A stretch of 64,000 nt of DNA from JBEHWX01 sp048498995 (GCA_048498995.1 JBEHWX010000004.1:48882-112881); one strand, 5' to 3'; numbered from the stretch's first letter, positions 42,208-51,693 are shown. Translations and numbers: made by a program. Notes: generated by a model from the sequence alone, not told the origin.

Positions 42208-43341
42208 TCAGAAGCGGAGGCGTGGCGTGAAGAAGATGATGAAGGGGTGCTCGAAGGGCTTCGGCGTACGGAACAGCTCGTTCTCCACCGCGCGCAGCTC
42301 CAGCGAGAGCGCGTCGGTCAACCGCACCGCCAGCGCGGCGCGCAGCGCCAGGCTCGTCATGCCGAGCGAGGCGGTGACGTTCTCGGCCTGATCGCTCCAG
42401 ATCGTCTCGACGTGGGGGGAAAGCCGGCGGATCCTGCGGGTCTGCGTCGGCGTGCCGTCGGCATCCTTCACCACGCCGGCAAACTCCTCGTAGTCGATGC
42501 CGCCGCGGAGGAGGAAGGAGCCGATGCCGGTGCCGAGCGGGTAGTTGTAGAAGGCCTGGCTGGAGAGGGTGTGCACGAACCGGTCGCTCGTGGTGGAGGG
42601 AGCGGAGAAGGAGACATCGCCGACGCCGGTGAAACGGACGCGGGCGACGAAGCTCCCGAGCGTGAGCCGCGCCGAGGCTCCGAAGCCGGGCGCCAGCAGC
42701 CGCTCGCGATAGGGGCCGACCGCGGTGGCGCCGGCGCTGAACGGGAAGAGGATCGCGAACTCCCACGCGGGGTTCGTCACGCCGAGGCGCGCGGTGCCGT
42801 CGGTCCACCAGGGGAGATTCGATTCCGGCGAGCCGGCCTGCAGGAACAGTCCGAGCGAGCGCGTCAGACGGTAGTCGAGCCGGTCGAGCGAGAGGGCTAT
42901 CGTGTGCGGATCGTAGGGATTGGACCAGATCCCCTCGCCCGGATAGACGATCCGTTCGTCGGCGCCGGAGTCGGTGCGGGAGAGGAGGAGCGCGCGGTAG
43001 AGATCCTCCCCGAACGCGATCCTGAGCGTCTGGGGGGAGAAGAGGCTCAACTGCCCGAGCGAGACCGACAGGAGCTGGCCGAGCGAGTCATCGCCGCCGC
43101 GGCTGCCGCGAAGTCGATAGGGGAACGACCCGACGTTGGTCCGGAGATAGCGGAGCCGGATGCTGTCCGGCTGCACGATCGTATAGTAGCGCTGGAGCGC
43201 GATCGTGGTCTGCCGCTGAAGGCCCGGCTCCACGAGCGTCCACTCCCGCACCTGCGCGGAGGCCATCGAGCAGGCCGCGGCCGCCATCAGCAGCGCGAGC
43301 ATCGCGATCCGACGAATCCGGGATGCTCCGGAGGCGATCAT
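42208..43341 (-). CDS. Outer-membrane beta-barrel protein, candidate (OMP2)
   Basis: The 377-residue exported protein has a signal peptide ending ACSMASAQ. It has many alternating hydrophobic strands with aromatic girdle residues and ends FFTPRLRF, a terminal aromatic residue expected for BAM-assembled barrels. I do not recognise a specific family. It follows OMP1 by 113 nt in the gldLM-like operon, which suggests a role at the outer membrane near the GldLM motor. Confidence 0.75.
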   Translation of the reverse strand: MIASGASRIRRIAMLALLMAAAACSMASAQVREWTLVEPGLQRQTTIALQRYYTIVQPDSIRLRYLRTNVGSFPYRLRGSRGGDDSLGQLLSVSLGQLSLFSPQTLRIAFGEDLYRALLLSRTDSGADERIVYPGEGIWSNPYDPHTIALSLDRLDYRLTRSLGLFLQAGSPESNLPWWTDGTARLGVTNPAWEFAILFPFSAGATAVGPYRERLLAPGFGASARLTLGSFVARVRFTGVGDVSFSAPSTTSDRFVHTLSSQAFYNYPLGTGIGSFLLRGGIDYEEFAGVVKDADGTPTQTRRIRRLSPHVETIWSDQAENVTASLGMTSLALRAALAVRLTDALSLELRAVENELFRTPKPFEHPFIIFFTPRLRF

Positions 43342-43454
43342 TCCGAGCGACGTCGCGCGGAGCGTGGTCCGCGTGAGCCGAGGCCGCCGGCGCGGAGCTC
43401 GACGGCCGACGTTCGCCGGTGCGATATGATGGTCGACGGCGGACACCTGATGGA

Positions 43455-44654
43455 TTACCAGAGGGAAATGACCGGTGAGATGACCAGCGAATATGCCGGA
43501 AGATACGGCTCGCGCGGCCCGAGCAGGCCGTGCGCCGAAAGGGTGACGCGCGCGCTGAACGCGTCGGAGAAGTGCTGGGAGTAGGAGAGAAGGATGTTGC
43601 CGCCGAGCGCCTCGATGGCCGCCGAGTGCATCAGCCCGCCGCTCTCGATGTCGGAGGCATATTCCACGCGTGCCATCGGCAGGAAGTGATCGTCGAGCCT
43701 GGCTCCGGCCACCTCGCCGGCCGTCCCCCGTCTGACCGACTGCAGGTAGGCGCCGCCGATCTTGAGCCGGAGGTAGCCGCCGAGCACCGGGGCGTCGGAG
43801 ATCGGCAGCTTGCCGTAGAAGAGCGCCGATCGTCCGAGAAGATATCCACTGGCCGGGGCGGCCGTGTCGATATCCTGCAGCGGATCGGACCAGGTGATCG
43901 CGCCGCCGAAGGATTCCATCTCGAAGGAGAGCCCCGCGCCGAAGCCGCCGTCGAAGCCGCGCGCGAAGAGGGGCGCGCCGGCCGCGCCGAACGATGCCGG
44001 AACCTCTCCCCACACCCTGAAGCCGTCGTAGGTCACGCCGGCGCGCAGGCGGCCGTAGAGCAGTCCCGGGAGCGCCAGTTCGTCGAAGCCGAGCCCGGCC
44101 CAGACGCTCAGTCGGGGAGAGAGGCGGAGGCTGGTCTGTTCGAGGGAGATCCGGTAGCGCGGCGGCGCCTCGGCCGCGGCAAAGGAGCGCGCCGACGCGG
44201 TGCCGATCATCTCGACGGCGGAGTCGCCGATGCCCGCCGGAAGCGGCGAGAGCGCCTCGTTGATCACCGTCACCTTCTCATCGCGCCAGTAATGATCGCG
44301 CCGGACCAGGGAGGAGATCGTGGTCGAATCGAGGAAGGCGCCGAAGTCGTGGTCGATCACGATCGTGCCGAGCACCAGCTCGGTCAGCCGCGTGGTGAGC
44401 CCGCCGGAGGCCGGCTGATAATCCACGGTCACCGACACGCGAAGGGGATCGTCGAGGCGGGCGGTGGCCGCGTTCGGATCGTCCCGCGTGAGCCAGTCGT
44501 TGGCCCGCTCGATGATCGAACGGGCGATCTGCTGCTGCAGCCGCTCCCGATCCTGGATCAGCCAGCTCGCCCGGTAGACCTCCTGCGCGACGCCCCGCTG
44601 CGCGGCGGCCGCGACGACGAAGAGCGCGAGTATGGCGATCGATCTATTTGCCAC
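43455..44654 (-). CDS. Outer-membrane protein downstream of gldM-like gene (OMP1)
   Basis: About 399 residues begin with a GTG that overlaps the gldM stop by 11 nt. A signal peptide (AILALFVVAAAAQRGVAQ) precedes a 130-residue N-terminal region with helical and acidic stretches, then repeated amphipathic strands ending SPVISLW. A periplasmic domain on a barrel is one reading. The overlap means it is translated with gldM. It does not look like GldN or GldK. Confidence 0.72.
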   Translation of the reverse strand: MANRSIAILALFVVAAAAQRGVAQEVYRASWLIQDRERLQQQIARSIIERANDWLTRDDPNAATARLDDPLRVSVTVDYQPASGGLTTRLTELVLGTIVIDHDFGAFLDSTTISSLVRRDHYWRDEKVTVINEALSPLPAGIGDSAVEMIGTASARSFAAAEAPPRYRISLEQTSLRLSPRLSVWAGLGFDELALPGLLYGRLRAGVTYDGFRVWGEVPASFGAAGAPLFARGFDGGFGAGLSFEMESFGGAITWSDPLQDIDTAAPASGYLLGRSALFYGKLPISDAPVLGGYLRLKIGGAYLQSVRRGTAGEVAGARLDDHFLPMARVEYASDIESGGLMHSAAIEALGGNILLSYSQHFSDAFSARVTLSAHGLLGPREPYLPAYSLVISPVISLW

Positions 44655-46188
44655 TGAGTGCACTGAAGTTGATCGGATTCGACTTGCCGCCGTTGCTCCC
44701 CCGGCGGTCGAGCGCGTAGGCCTTGAAGGCGAACTCCCCGGGCCCGTTCCTTCTGACACGCCAGTACTGAATGTGTCGCAGACTGGCGTCGTCGAAGTTG
44801 TACTTCGCGGTGAGCTCCTCCGGATCGTCTGCGTTCCCTTCCTGGATCTTCAACTGTACCCGGTTCGGCTCCCCCTTCACCGTCCCGTAGGAGATCGTCT
44901 GCACGATCACCTCGTCGGCCGAGCTTCCGGCCTGGCGCTGCGGCACCACCGTCGGCGCCGGCAGCGGCCGAATCTCCGCCTCCGTCTGGTCGAGCCGGTC
45001 GCCGCCGACGTAGCGGACGAACCGCACGCGTCCCACCGCCGACGGACGATAGTTGATCGACGATCCCCCCTCGCTTCGCGGGATCACCACCCGATCGTTC
45101 TCGATCACCTCCACGGAGATCTGATCTCCCGGGATGTTCGCCGGCGCAAGGTCGAGCGCGTGCGTCTGGCCGGCGTAGAGCACCTGCGGCAGCTTCATCG
45201 CCTCGATCGGCGTGGCGTGCACCACGAACGTCGCCTGCACCGTTCTGCCGTCGCTCCTGCGCTTGCCGCTGACCACGATCTCCTGCCGGCCGGAGGACTG
45301 CGTCAGCCCGGTGAGCTCGATCGCCGTCGGCGTCCGCTCGGAGATCTGCGCGCTCCCTTTCACCACCTGCAGATCCAGGTCGTTCATCGCGTTGCCGACG
45401 CCGGCGAAGAGGATACGATTGCGCCATGCCCCCTTGGGCGCGCGGTAGAGCTCCGGCTGCGCCACGGTCATCTCGAAGCCGGTGCCGACGCCGGAGGGAG
45501 CCGTCAGGCTCGTCGGCGGCGGACCGCTGGAGGCGATGGCGCCGGAGTCCCCGACGATCGGCCCCTGCGTGCCGGTCTGCATCACGGCCGGATTGTTCAG
45601 CGCGAAGACGTTGACGGTAAAGGAGACCGAGTCGCTGATCGTGCCGCGGCGCTTGAGTACCTCGGCGATCTTGGCGCGCACGTCCGGACGGACGATCGTG
45701 CTCGGCGGAAGGGGAGTGGCCGTGGCGCGCACGGTCACCCGGTAGACGGAGTTCTCGCGCACGTTGCGCGGACGCCAGGAGAAGATCGCGGTGCGCTCCC
45801 CCTGTCGGGTGAGCACCGCGTTGTCCAGCGGAAGGGAAACGCCGGTGGAAGTATCCTCGATGCCGACGAGCTGGAAGCGGACATCGGCGAAGGAGCCGAC
45901 GGCGCGGATCACGTTGATCGAGTCGCGTCTCAACTGAAGGCCGGCCGTGCGGATCTGCATGCCGGGAGGAAGGAATCTGTAGATCATCACCGCGCGGTCG
46001 GCGCCGACGCGGAAGTCCGGCGCCAGAAGCTGCATCACCGCGTCCTCCAGGGCCACTTCGTTCGTGTTCGGGCGGGTGCCGTGCGTGGTGCCGAGCAGCA
46101 GGATGATCGCCGACAGGTAGAGGACGAAGTAGATCTCCACCGAGACCTTCCTTCCCCGCGGGCGGACCGGTCGCGGCGGAGTGCTCAT
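44644..46188 (-). CDS. GldM/PorM-like T9SS motor protein
   Basis: The 514-residue protein has one N-terminal membrane helix (residues about 17-33, preceded by a basic stretch) and a large periplasmic part with beta-sandwich-like domains. The length and layout match GldM. The ILFAGVGNAMNDLDLQV segment resembles the GldM motif VLYxGVxNPI. In T9SS the GldM dimer spans the periplasm and is rotated by GldL. Its start overlaps gldL-like (ATGA) and its end overlaps OMP1. Assignment as PorM/GldM is by architecture, partner and partial motif. Confidence 0.72.
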   Translation of the reverse strand: MSTPPRPVRPRGRKVSVEIYFVLYLSAIILLLGTTHGTRPNTNEVALEDAVMQLLAPDFRVGADRAVMIYRFLPPGMQIRTAGLQLRRDSINVIRAVGSFADVRFQLVGIEDTSTGVSLPLDNAVLTRQGERTAIFSWRPRNVRENSVYRVTVRATATPLPPSTIVRPDVRAKIAEVLKRRGTISDSVSFTVNVFALNNPAVMQTGTQGPIVGDSGAIASSGPPPTSLTAPSGVGTGFEMTVAQPELYRAPKGAWRNRILFAGVGNAMNDLDLQVVKGSAQISERTPTAIELTGLTQSSGRQEIVVSGKRRSDGRTVQATFVVHATPIEAMKLPQVLYAGQTHALDLAPANIPGDQISVEVIENDRVVIPRSEGGSSINYRPSAVGRVRFVRYVGGDRLDQTEAEIRPLPAPTVVPQRQAGSSADEVIVQTISYGTVKGEPNRVQLKIQEGNADDPEELTAKYNFDDASLRHIQYWRVRRNGPGEFAFKAYALDRRGSNGGKSNPINFSALSGK

Positions 46189-47024
46189 CGTCCTCGAAGC
46201 TCCCCGGATTCCGACGTCGCGCTTCCGTTCTCCCCGCGTCCGACCATCCGCTCGAACTCCTGGCGGACGTAGAACTCGAGGTCCTTACTGAAGAGCATGT
46301 CGATCCGCTTGTTCATCGCGTCGATGCTGCTGGTAAGCTGGGCCAGCAGCGTGTTCGTGGTCTCGAGCCGCTCGGCGTGCGATTCCAGGAGGTTGAGTCC
46401 CTGGATGGCGGCCACGCGGCGGGTCAGCTCGCGAATGCTGTCTTCCTGCGCCTTGGCGCTCTGCTCGAGCTTGAGGGCGAGGCTGGCGTAGGAGCCGCCG
46501 ATCTCCTCGATCTCCTCGAGCACCTCGCGGACGATCTCCCGGTCGCTGGCCGCGTCGTTGCCGGCCGTCTCGACCGCGGCGGCCGCCTCCTGGGCGGCGC
46601 GAGCCTCCTCGTCCGGCGCGTAGAAGAGGACCGCGAAGAGGATCAGGAGCATCATCGCCTCGATGCCGATGCCGATCAGCGACACCCCCTCGGAGAGGAC
46701 GCCGGCGAAGCGCAGCCCGAGGAACACCAGGAGGATCACCGCGCCGAAGTAGACGAGCGCCTGGACGTTGTTGAAGTAATGGCGGACGGTGACCTCTTCC
46801 ATGAAGAGGCGGAAGCCGTTCCTGAGCCCGAGCGGATGTCCGATCCGGTAGACCGTGTCGCTGGCGGTGATGCGCATCTCCGTGCCGAACGCGGCCATGC
46901 TCAACAGGCGCCAGAGCGAGGGAACGACGGCGCTCCGCTGCTCGACGATGAGATCGCGCCAGTATTCCTGATAGGCCGCGCGGCCGGCCGGCGTTCCGAG
47001 ATTGGAGATAGTTTTCTGGTCCAT
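46185..47024 (-). CDS. GldL/PorL-like T9SS motor protein
   Basis: The 279-residue protein has a basic 85-residue N-terminal region, then a two-helix hairpin. The first helix (about 88-106) contains Arg105 where GldL has a conserved Lys. The second (114-134) contains Glu122 in SLIGIGIEAMMLLILF, matching the GldL IGLVTEAL motif that carries the proton-conducting Glu. A cytoplasmic coiled coil follows (SIRELTRRVAAIQGLNLLESHAERLE). It is coupled to gldM-like by ATGA. The start ATG lies only about 4 nt from the predicted TSS. Confidence 0.75.
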   Translation of the reverse strand: MDQKTISNLGTPAGRAAYQEYWRDLIVEQRSAVVPSLWRLLSMAAFGTEMRITASDTVYRIGHPLGLRNGFRLFMEEVTVRHYFNNVQALVYFGAVILLVFLGLRFAGVLSEGVSLIGIGIEAMMLLILFAVLFYAPDEEARAAQEAAAAVETAGNDAASDREIVREVLEEIEEIGGSYASLALKLEQSAKAQEDSIRELTRRVAAIQGLNLLESHAERLETTNTLLAQLTSSIDAMNKRIDMLFSKDLEFYVRQEFERMVGRGENGSATSESGELRGR

Positions 47025-47032
47025 GGAGTGCC

Positions 47033-47063
47033 GGAAAATAGCATATCGGCGAAGGGCCTGCAA
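47033..47063 (-). promoter_or_regulatory. gldL promoter: TTG-N20-TATTTTCC
   Basis: On the minus strand TTG (47063-47061), 20 nt and TATTTTCC (47040-47033) fit TTG-N20-TAnnTTTG loosely. The start ATG at 47024 is only 8 nt further on, so the transcript may be leaderless or nearly so. Confidence 0.5.
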
Positions 47064-47118
47064 CGAAGCGGCGCCGGAAGGGAAGGAGGCAAAATTCGGG
47101 GGCGATGGCAATGCCGTT

Positions 47119-47148
47119 TTGCAAACGGTTCCCGGCGCGCATACATTG
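47119..47148 (+). promoter_or_regulatory. Promoter of DUF2007 gene: TTG-N20-TACATTG
   Basis: TTG at 47119-47121 and TACATTG at 47142-47148 match the Bacteroidota pattern; the leader is about 70 nt. With the previous feature it forms a divergent promoter region. Confidence 0.5.
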
Positions 47149-47227
47149 GCCCCCTTCGACATCCCCACCGAACGCGGCGGGGCTTTCCGATCACGTGCCG
47201 CGCCGGCCGGCGCCTGCGAGCATCCCG

Positions 47228-47560
47228 ATGAACATCTGCCCGATCTGTCTGCATCCGATCCCCGCCAATCACGATCGCTGCCCGATCTGCGGCGCCGAGA
47301 TCGATCGGGAGGAGGTTGAGGAGATCGCCGGCGAGATCAACTGGGAGATCGTCCGGCGCGTCAGCACCGAGATCGAGGCTCGCCTGATCGCCGGGCGTCT
47401 CCGCTCCGAGGGGATCCCCGCCTTCGTGCTTTCGCAGGTGGACTCCACGCGCAACCTCACCGTCGGCGCGCTCGCGCTGGCGAAGGTCTATGTGCCGGAG
47501 GGGGATCTGGAGCGGGCGCGGACGGTGCTGAGCACCCCGCCGGAGCTCGATCCGGACTGA
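47228..47560 (+). CDS. Zinc-ribbon DUF2007 domain protein
   Basis: The 110-residue protein starts with a zinc ribbon (CPICLHPIPANHDRCPIC) and continues with a DUF2007-type signal-transducing domain (EARLIAGRLRSEGIPAFVLSQVD) that resembles the PII-like alpha/beta fold. The role is unknown; it may sense a small molecule or bind a partner. It precedes cdsA by 154 nt and is probably cotranscribed with it. Confidence 0.85.
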   Translation: MNICPICLHPIPANHDRCPICGAEIDREEVEEIAGEINWEIVRRVSTEIEARLIAGRLRSEGIPAFVLSQVDSTRNLTVGALALAKVYVPEGDLERARTVLSTPPELDPD

Positions 47561-47714
47561 GCCGATCGATCATCATCGCTCCTCGCCGGAGCGGTCGGTT
47601 CCCCCGGACGCTTGTCGTGAGTGTGCCCGGCCGATGCATGGCCGGGATGTTGATGGGGATGTCGCACGTCACGTTCTTGCCGAACAACGATCGAACAACG
47701 ATCCAGGAGAGCTC

Positions 47715-48719
47715 GTGGAGCAACAGACCGAGAGCACGACCCCTCGTGGCTGGCCGCATGGACCGACCGCCTTCGAGCTGCGCCGCGGCAATGCCGCGAT
47801 GCGCGTGGTCACCGGCATCATCGCCATTCCGATCATCATCGCCGCCGTCTGGATCGGCGGGTGGGCATTCTTCCTCTTCATGGCCGCCATCAGCACCGGC
47901 GCGCTCCTGGAGTTCTACTGGATCACCGAGAAGCGGGGCGCCATCCCGAACCGGACGCTCGGCATCGCCGCCGGACTTCTTCTCTGCCTGGCCTTCATGC
48001 ACGGGGTCACCGACCGGCTCCTTCTCTCCCTCTTCTCGATACCGGAGAGCGACCTGTCGATGATGCTCGTCCGCTTCGTCGGCGTGCTCGGCACGATGCT
48101 GCTGTTCGCGATCGCGACGATGATCGACGAGATGTTCCGCAAGGAGGGGAGCCCGATCGTCAACAACATCGCCACCTTCGCCGGGGTGACCTACATCTCC
48201 CTCTTCATTGCCACGATGATCGGCCTGCGGCAGCTCTTCAGCGATCGTCCCTTCAGCGCCTGGGCCACGCGGATCGATCCGGCCTTCATCGATCGCGGCG
48301 AGGGATTCGGCGCGCTGACCGTGGTGGCGCTGCTGGTTTCGATCTGGACCTGCGATTCGGCCGCCTACTACGCCGGGCGCGCGCTCGGACGCCACAAGCT
48401 CTTCGAGCGGATCTCCCCGAAGAAGACCTGGGAGGGCTCAGTGGCCGGCGCCCTTGCCGCCGTGGGGGCCATGCTCGGCATGCGCGCCTGGTTCCTCGAC
48501 TACCTGAGCCCGGCCGATGCCGTGGTGATCGGGCTGATCGTCGGCATCTTCGGTCAGCTCGGCGATCTGGCCGAATCCCATCTGAAGCGGGATGCCGGCG
48601 TGAAGGATTCCTCGGCGCTCATCCCGGGGCACGGCGGCGTCTTCGACCGCTTCGACAGCCTTCTGTTCGCGGCGCCGTTGACCTATCTCTATCTCAACGT
48701 GATCATGCTCGCCCGCTGA
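47715..48719 (+). CDS. cdsA: Phosphatidate cytidylyltransferase (CDP-diacylglycerol synthase)
   Basis: The 334-residue polytopic membrane enzyme makes CDP-diacylglycerol for phospholipids. The C-terminal signature SHLKRDAGVKDSSALIPGHGGVFDRFD (cores SHLKRDAGVKDSS and GHGGVFDRFD) is complete. The start is GTG 47715 with AGGAG five bases upstream; an ATG at 47800 would lose 28 residues. A strong hairpin follows. Confidence 0.95.
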   Translation: MEQQTESTTPRGWPHGPTAFELRRGNAAMRVVTGIIAIPIIIAAVWIGGWAFFLFMAAISTGALLEFYWITEKRGAIPNRTLGIAAGLLLCLAFMHGVTDRLLLSLFSIPESDLSMMLVRFVGVLGTMLLFAIATMIDEMFRKEGSPIVNNIATFAGVTYISLFIATMIGLRQLFSDRPFSAWATRIDPAFIDRGEGFGALTVVALLVSIWTCDSAAYYAGRALGRHKLFERISPKKTWEGSVAGALAAVGAMLGMRAWFLDYLSPADAVVIGLIVGIFGQLGDLAESHLKRDAGVKDSSALIPGHGGVFDRFDSLLFAAPLTYLYLNVIMLAR

Positions 48720-48781
48720 ATCTGACCGCCGGTCGCGAGGCGTGGCCTCGATGCCGGCCGCCGCACATTTCATGAAACGAA

Positions 48782-48809
48782 GAAGGGCGCCCCGTTCGGG
48801 GCGCCCTTC
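48782..48809 (+). terminator. cdsA terminator
   Basis: A perfect 12-bp inverted repeat with a GTTC loop (48782-48793 with 48798-48809) lies 62 nt after cdsA, before a convergent lipoprotein gene. Confidence 0.8.
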
Positions 48810-48844
48810 GCGTGTATAGGATCCGTCGGACACTCGGGCGTGGT

Positions 48845-49873
48845 TTATCTGCCCCCTCCCGGAGGGAGTCCGGGAGCTCCCGGAGCTCCGGGGAGAATGC
48901 CGGGCGGGGCTCCACCCGGTGCGCGGCCCGGCGGAAGGGGAACGCCGCCATCGGGTGTCGGCGGCTTGCTCGGATCGATCGCCGGCAGGTCCTGAACGTT
49001 GTAGTTGCTCGGGAAGCGGAACACCGAGTCGGGAACCGTCACGCCGGGCGTCAGCTCCACCGTCTCCACCGTGAAATCTCCTCCCTGCATCGGCTCGAAG
49101 TGCTGGCGCAGCACGATGCCGCGCCAGATCCACCGCGTATCGGTGAAGCCCGGCTGCGAGATCTTGATCACCTTGCAGTGATAGCCGTTGATCACCGTGT
49201 CCGGCAAGCGCTTGCCGACCTTCGCGGCGCTGAGGAAGATGATGTCGCCGAGGGAGAATCGCTTCGAGGAATCGGACTTCAGGTAGAATTCGTCGAGCAC
49301 GTTCGGGCGGCGCCATCCCTGGCGGATCGTCCGGTCGATGCTGCCGAAGTACTCCGGCGTGGAGATGAACAGGTTGTTCTGGAACGGGCCCGGCGTGCCG
49401 CCGGGATAGGGGGCGCTGGAGTCCTCGCGATACTCACGCATGCCGTAATGATCGAACAGCAGCAGCTTGTGGCCGCGACGGCTTCCGCCGTATTCCTGAA
49501 CGATCCGTCCGGAGGCGAGTCCGAAGCGGGCCAGCCCGCCGTCGGGAGCGCGCAGCGGAATCGAGTCGGAGCCCATCTCGGCGCTCGCCGGAGCGAACGG
49601 GCCGTTGGCCGTGATCGCCGGCTGTCCCGCGGCGGTGTCGGCCGTCGAGGTGGCGGTCGTGCCGGAGGAGGAATCCTTCCCTCCCGGCGCTCCGCCACGA
49701 TCGGAGCAGGCGGTGAGGATCAGAAGCAGACTGGCCGCGGCCAGCAGCAGAATCAGGCCGAGCGCGGGACGCCGCCTGCGCGCGGCGCGCGCCGCGATCC
49801 GTAACGAGGCCTCCATCGAGGCCGGCTGTCCCGCGTCGCCGGGGGACGCGGGATGTGTCGTGTCGTGATGCAT
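48845..49873 (-). CDS. Lipoprotein with Pro/Gly-rich tail
   Basis: The 342-residue protein has a basic N-terminus and a lipobox (LLLILTAC). A polar linker and a beta-rich domain follow (FDHYGMREYRED, DTVINGYHCKVIKISQPGFTDT, FTVETVELTPGVTVPDSVF). The last 45 residues are Pro/Gly repeats. No catalytic motif is recognised. ATG 49873 has GAGAGAA upstream; a shorter start at 49816 is possible. It is a membrane-anchored periplasmic or surface protein. Confidence 0.7.
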   Translation of the reverse strand: MHHDTTHPASPGDAGQPASMEASLRIAARAARRRRPALGLILLLAAASLLLILTACSDRGGAPGGKDSSSGTTATSTADTAAGQPAITANGPFAPASAEMGSDSIPLRAPDGGLARFGLASGRIVQEYGGSRRGHKLLLFDHYGMREYREDSSAPYPGGTPGPFQNNLFISTPEYFGSIDRTIRQGWRRPNVLDEFYLKSDSSKRFSLGDIIFLSAAKVGKRLPDTVINGYHCKVIKISQPGFTDTRWIWRGIVLRQHFEPMQGGDFTVETVELTPGVTVPDSVFRFPSNYNVQDLPAIDPSKPPTPDGGVPLPPGRAPGGAPPGILPGAPGAPGLPPGGGR

Positions 49874-49967
49874 CGTTCTCTCGGTTGTGCCCGCGCCCAG
49901 CGCGAGCCGATTGTTCAGTGGATGCCGAAGCCGGTGCGCCCGGGAACACCCGCGCGACCCGACGCGA

Positions 49968-51248
49968 TCAGACCATCTCCGGACGCTCGATCGCGAAGAG
50001 ATGGTCCAGCCAGAGATTCGAGACCTTCTCGAGGACGGTGTTTCCCTTCAGACGGGAGTTCAGGAAGTGGAAGTCCACCGAGTCGAGGTGCTGATCCTGA
50101 TTGAAGCAGCTGAAGATGAACTCCTCCTTGCCGGTCTCCGGATCGACATGGCGCTGGAGGCACTGCGCGCAGACCTCCTTCATCATGCACTGCATCGGGG
50201 AGTTGATCGATCCGATCGCCACGTGCGGGCGGAGGTAGGGGGCCAGCAGTCCGTGGCGCGCGGCCTGCACCGCGGCCATCATCCGGTCGGAGCCGATCAC
50301 CACGTAGCGCTCGGCCTGGTCGAACGGCACCACGCGATCTCCCAGCTCTCCCTTGGCGTAGGCCACCATCGCCTCCAGGATGTTGCCGCGATGATACGCG
50401 TCCTGCGCACGGCGCGGCTCGATCTCGGCGCCGGTATCGGAGCTCCAGATCACCTGATCGGCCGAATCCTCCACATCCTCCCGGCGGAACAGATCCTCTC
50501 CCTTGCGATAGCCGGCGAAGTAGACCACCGTGCAGCCGTTGGCGCGCATCGCCTTGCCGATCGAGAAGAGGACGGCGTTGCCGAGGCCGCCGCCGCAGAG
50601 GATCACCTTCTCATCGCGCGGGATCTCGGTCGGCGTGCCGGTCGGCCCCATCACCGCGACGCGGTCACCCGGCTTGAGCATCGCGACCAGACGGGAGCTG
50701 ACGCCCATCTCGAGCACGATCATGCTGAGCAGCCCGCGCTCGACGTCGATCCAGGCGCCGGTCAGGGCGATCCCCTCCATCAGGAGCTTCGTGCCGTCGA
50801 TCTCCGGCGCGGAGACCTCCAGGTTCTGCAGGCGGTAGAACTGTCCCGGATGGAAATGCTCGGCCGCGAACGGGGCGTGCACCACCACCTCGACGATCGT
50901 CGAGGTGAGGCGGACCACCTCGTGCACGGTGGCGATCAGCTTGTCGTCGAGCATCCGTCCGAACTCGTCCCACTCGGCGTCCCGCTCCGGCTGCGCGGCC
51001 GGGTCCAGGCGCGCCAGCTCATCGCTGAACAGCTCGACCACGTGCGGGTAGCCATCCTTGGCCGAGGCCATCGCCTTGACCACGTTGCCGGCGTAGCGCG
51101 GGTGGTTGTCGCCGTAGTAGCTGATCAGCCTGCCGTTGTCGTTGTATGAGGTGAAGAACCCGATCTCGCCGCGATCGGCCCGGCGGAGGAGGATCTCCGC
51201 CAGCGAGCGGGTCGGCGTGCCGGTTCCGTTCTGTTCGGTCGTTGTCAT
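49968..51248 (-). CDS. FAD/NAD(P)-binding electron-transfer protein, PyrK/NfnA type
   Basis: The 426-residue protein has a ferredoxin-reductase-like core: FAD-binding HPGQFYRLQNLEV region, GDRVAVMGPTGTPTEI and the NAD(P)-binding VILCGGGLGNAVLFSIG. Near the C-terminus CMMKEVCAQCLQRHV and a later Cys (FSCFNQDQ) make a PyrK-type [2Fe-2S] site. The N-terminal 110 residues are unusual. It is the likely partner of the large GltD-like subunit, forming a flavin/iron-sulfur pair that passes electrons between NAD(P)H and another carrier. The identity of the second carrier is inference. Confidence 0.78.
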   Translation of the reverse strand: MTTTEQNGTGTPTRSLAEILLRRADRGEIGFFTSYNDNGRLISYYGDNHPRYAGNVVKAMASAKDGYPHVVELFSDELARLDPAAQPERDAEWDEFGRMLDDKLIATVHEVVRLTSTIVEVVVHAPFAAEHFHPGQFYRLQNLEVSAPEIDGTKLLMEGIALTGAWIDVERGLLSMIVLEMGVSSRLVAMLKPGDRVAVMGPTGTPTEIPRDEKVILCGGGLGNAVLFSIGKAMRANGCTVVYFAGYRKGEDLFRREDVEDSADQVIWSSDTGAEIEPRRAQDAYHRGNILEAMVAYAKGELGDRVVPFDQAERYVVIGSDRMMAAVQAARHGLLAPYLRPHVAIGSINSPMQCMMKEVCAQCLQRHVDPETGKEEFIFSCFNQDQHLDSVDFHFLNSRLKGNTVLEKVSNLWLDHLFAIERPEMV

Positions 51249-51286
51249 TCTCTATCTATGGAATGCGGTTGAAAAGTTCGATTCGT

Positions 51287-51595
51287 TCAGATGCAGGGAA
51301 CGCTGTTGAGCAGGAACAGGACGATGAACGCGATTGTTACCAGCAACAGCAGCCCCGACGGCATGAAGGAGCGGGTCTTGACCCAGCGCATGGTGAAGAC
51401 CACCGCCAGGATCGCCGCCACGATGAGCGCCAGCCAGCGTCCGGCCGGATCGGGAAGGAGCGCCGCGACCGTCAGCAGGGCGCCGGAGCCCAGGCCCGCG
51501 ATGAGCGAGACCTTGCTCCGTCCCTTGACGTAGCCGAAGATGCCCCCAAGGATCATGAGGGTCGCGAACTCGTAGAGCAGCTCGATATTGGTCAT
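51287..51595 (-). CDS. Tmemb_14 (TMEM14-like) small membrane protein
   Basis: The 102-residue protein has four hydrophobic segments and the TMEM14-like words GYVKGRSKVSLIAGLGSGALLT. A start at 51595 gives the usual length. It sits between the two subunits of the flavin oxidoreductase on the same strand, so it is probably cotranscribed. The function of the family in bacteria is unclear. Confidence 0.82.
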   Translation of the reverse strand: MTNIELLYEFATLMILGGIFGYVKGRSKVSLIAGLGSGALLTVAALLPDPAGRWLALIVAAILAVVFTMRWVKTRSFMPSGLLLLVTIAFIVLFLLNSVPCI

Positions 51596-51693
51596 CGTTC
51601 CGATTCCGATTGATCTGTCGGGCACCATTCCGGGAGCGGGCCGCGATCCGGTCCACGCTCACGATCGTCGCAGGCCACTTCTCAGGCCCCTTC

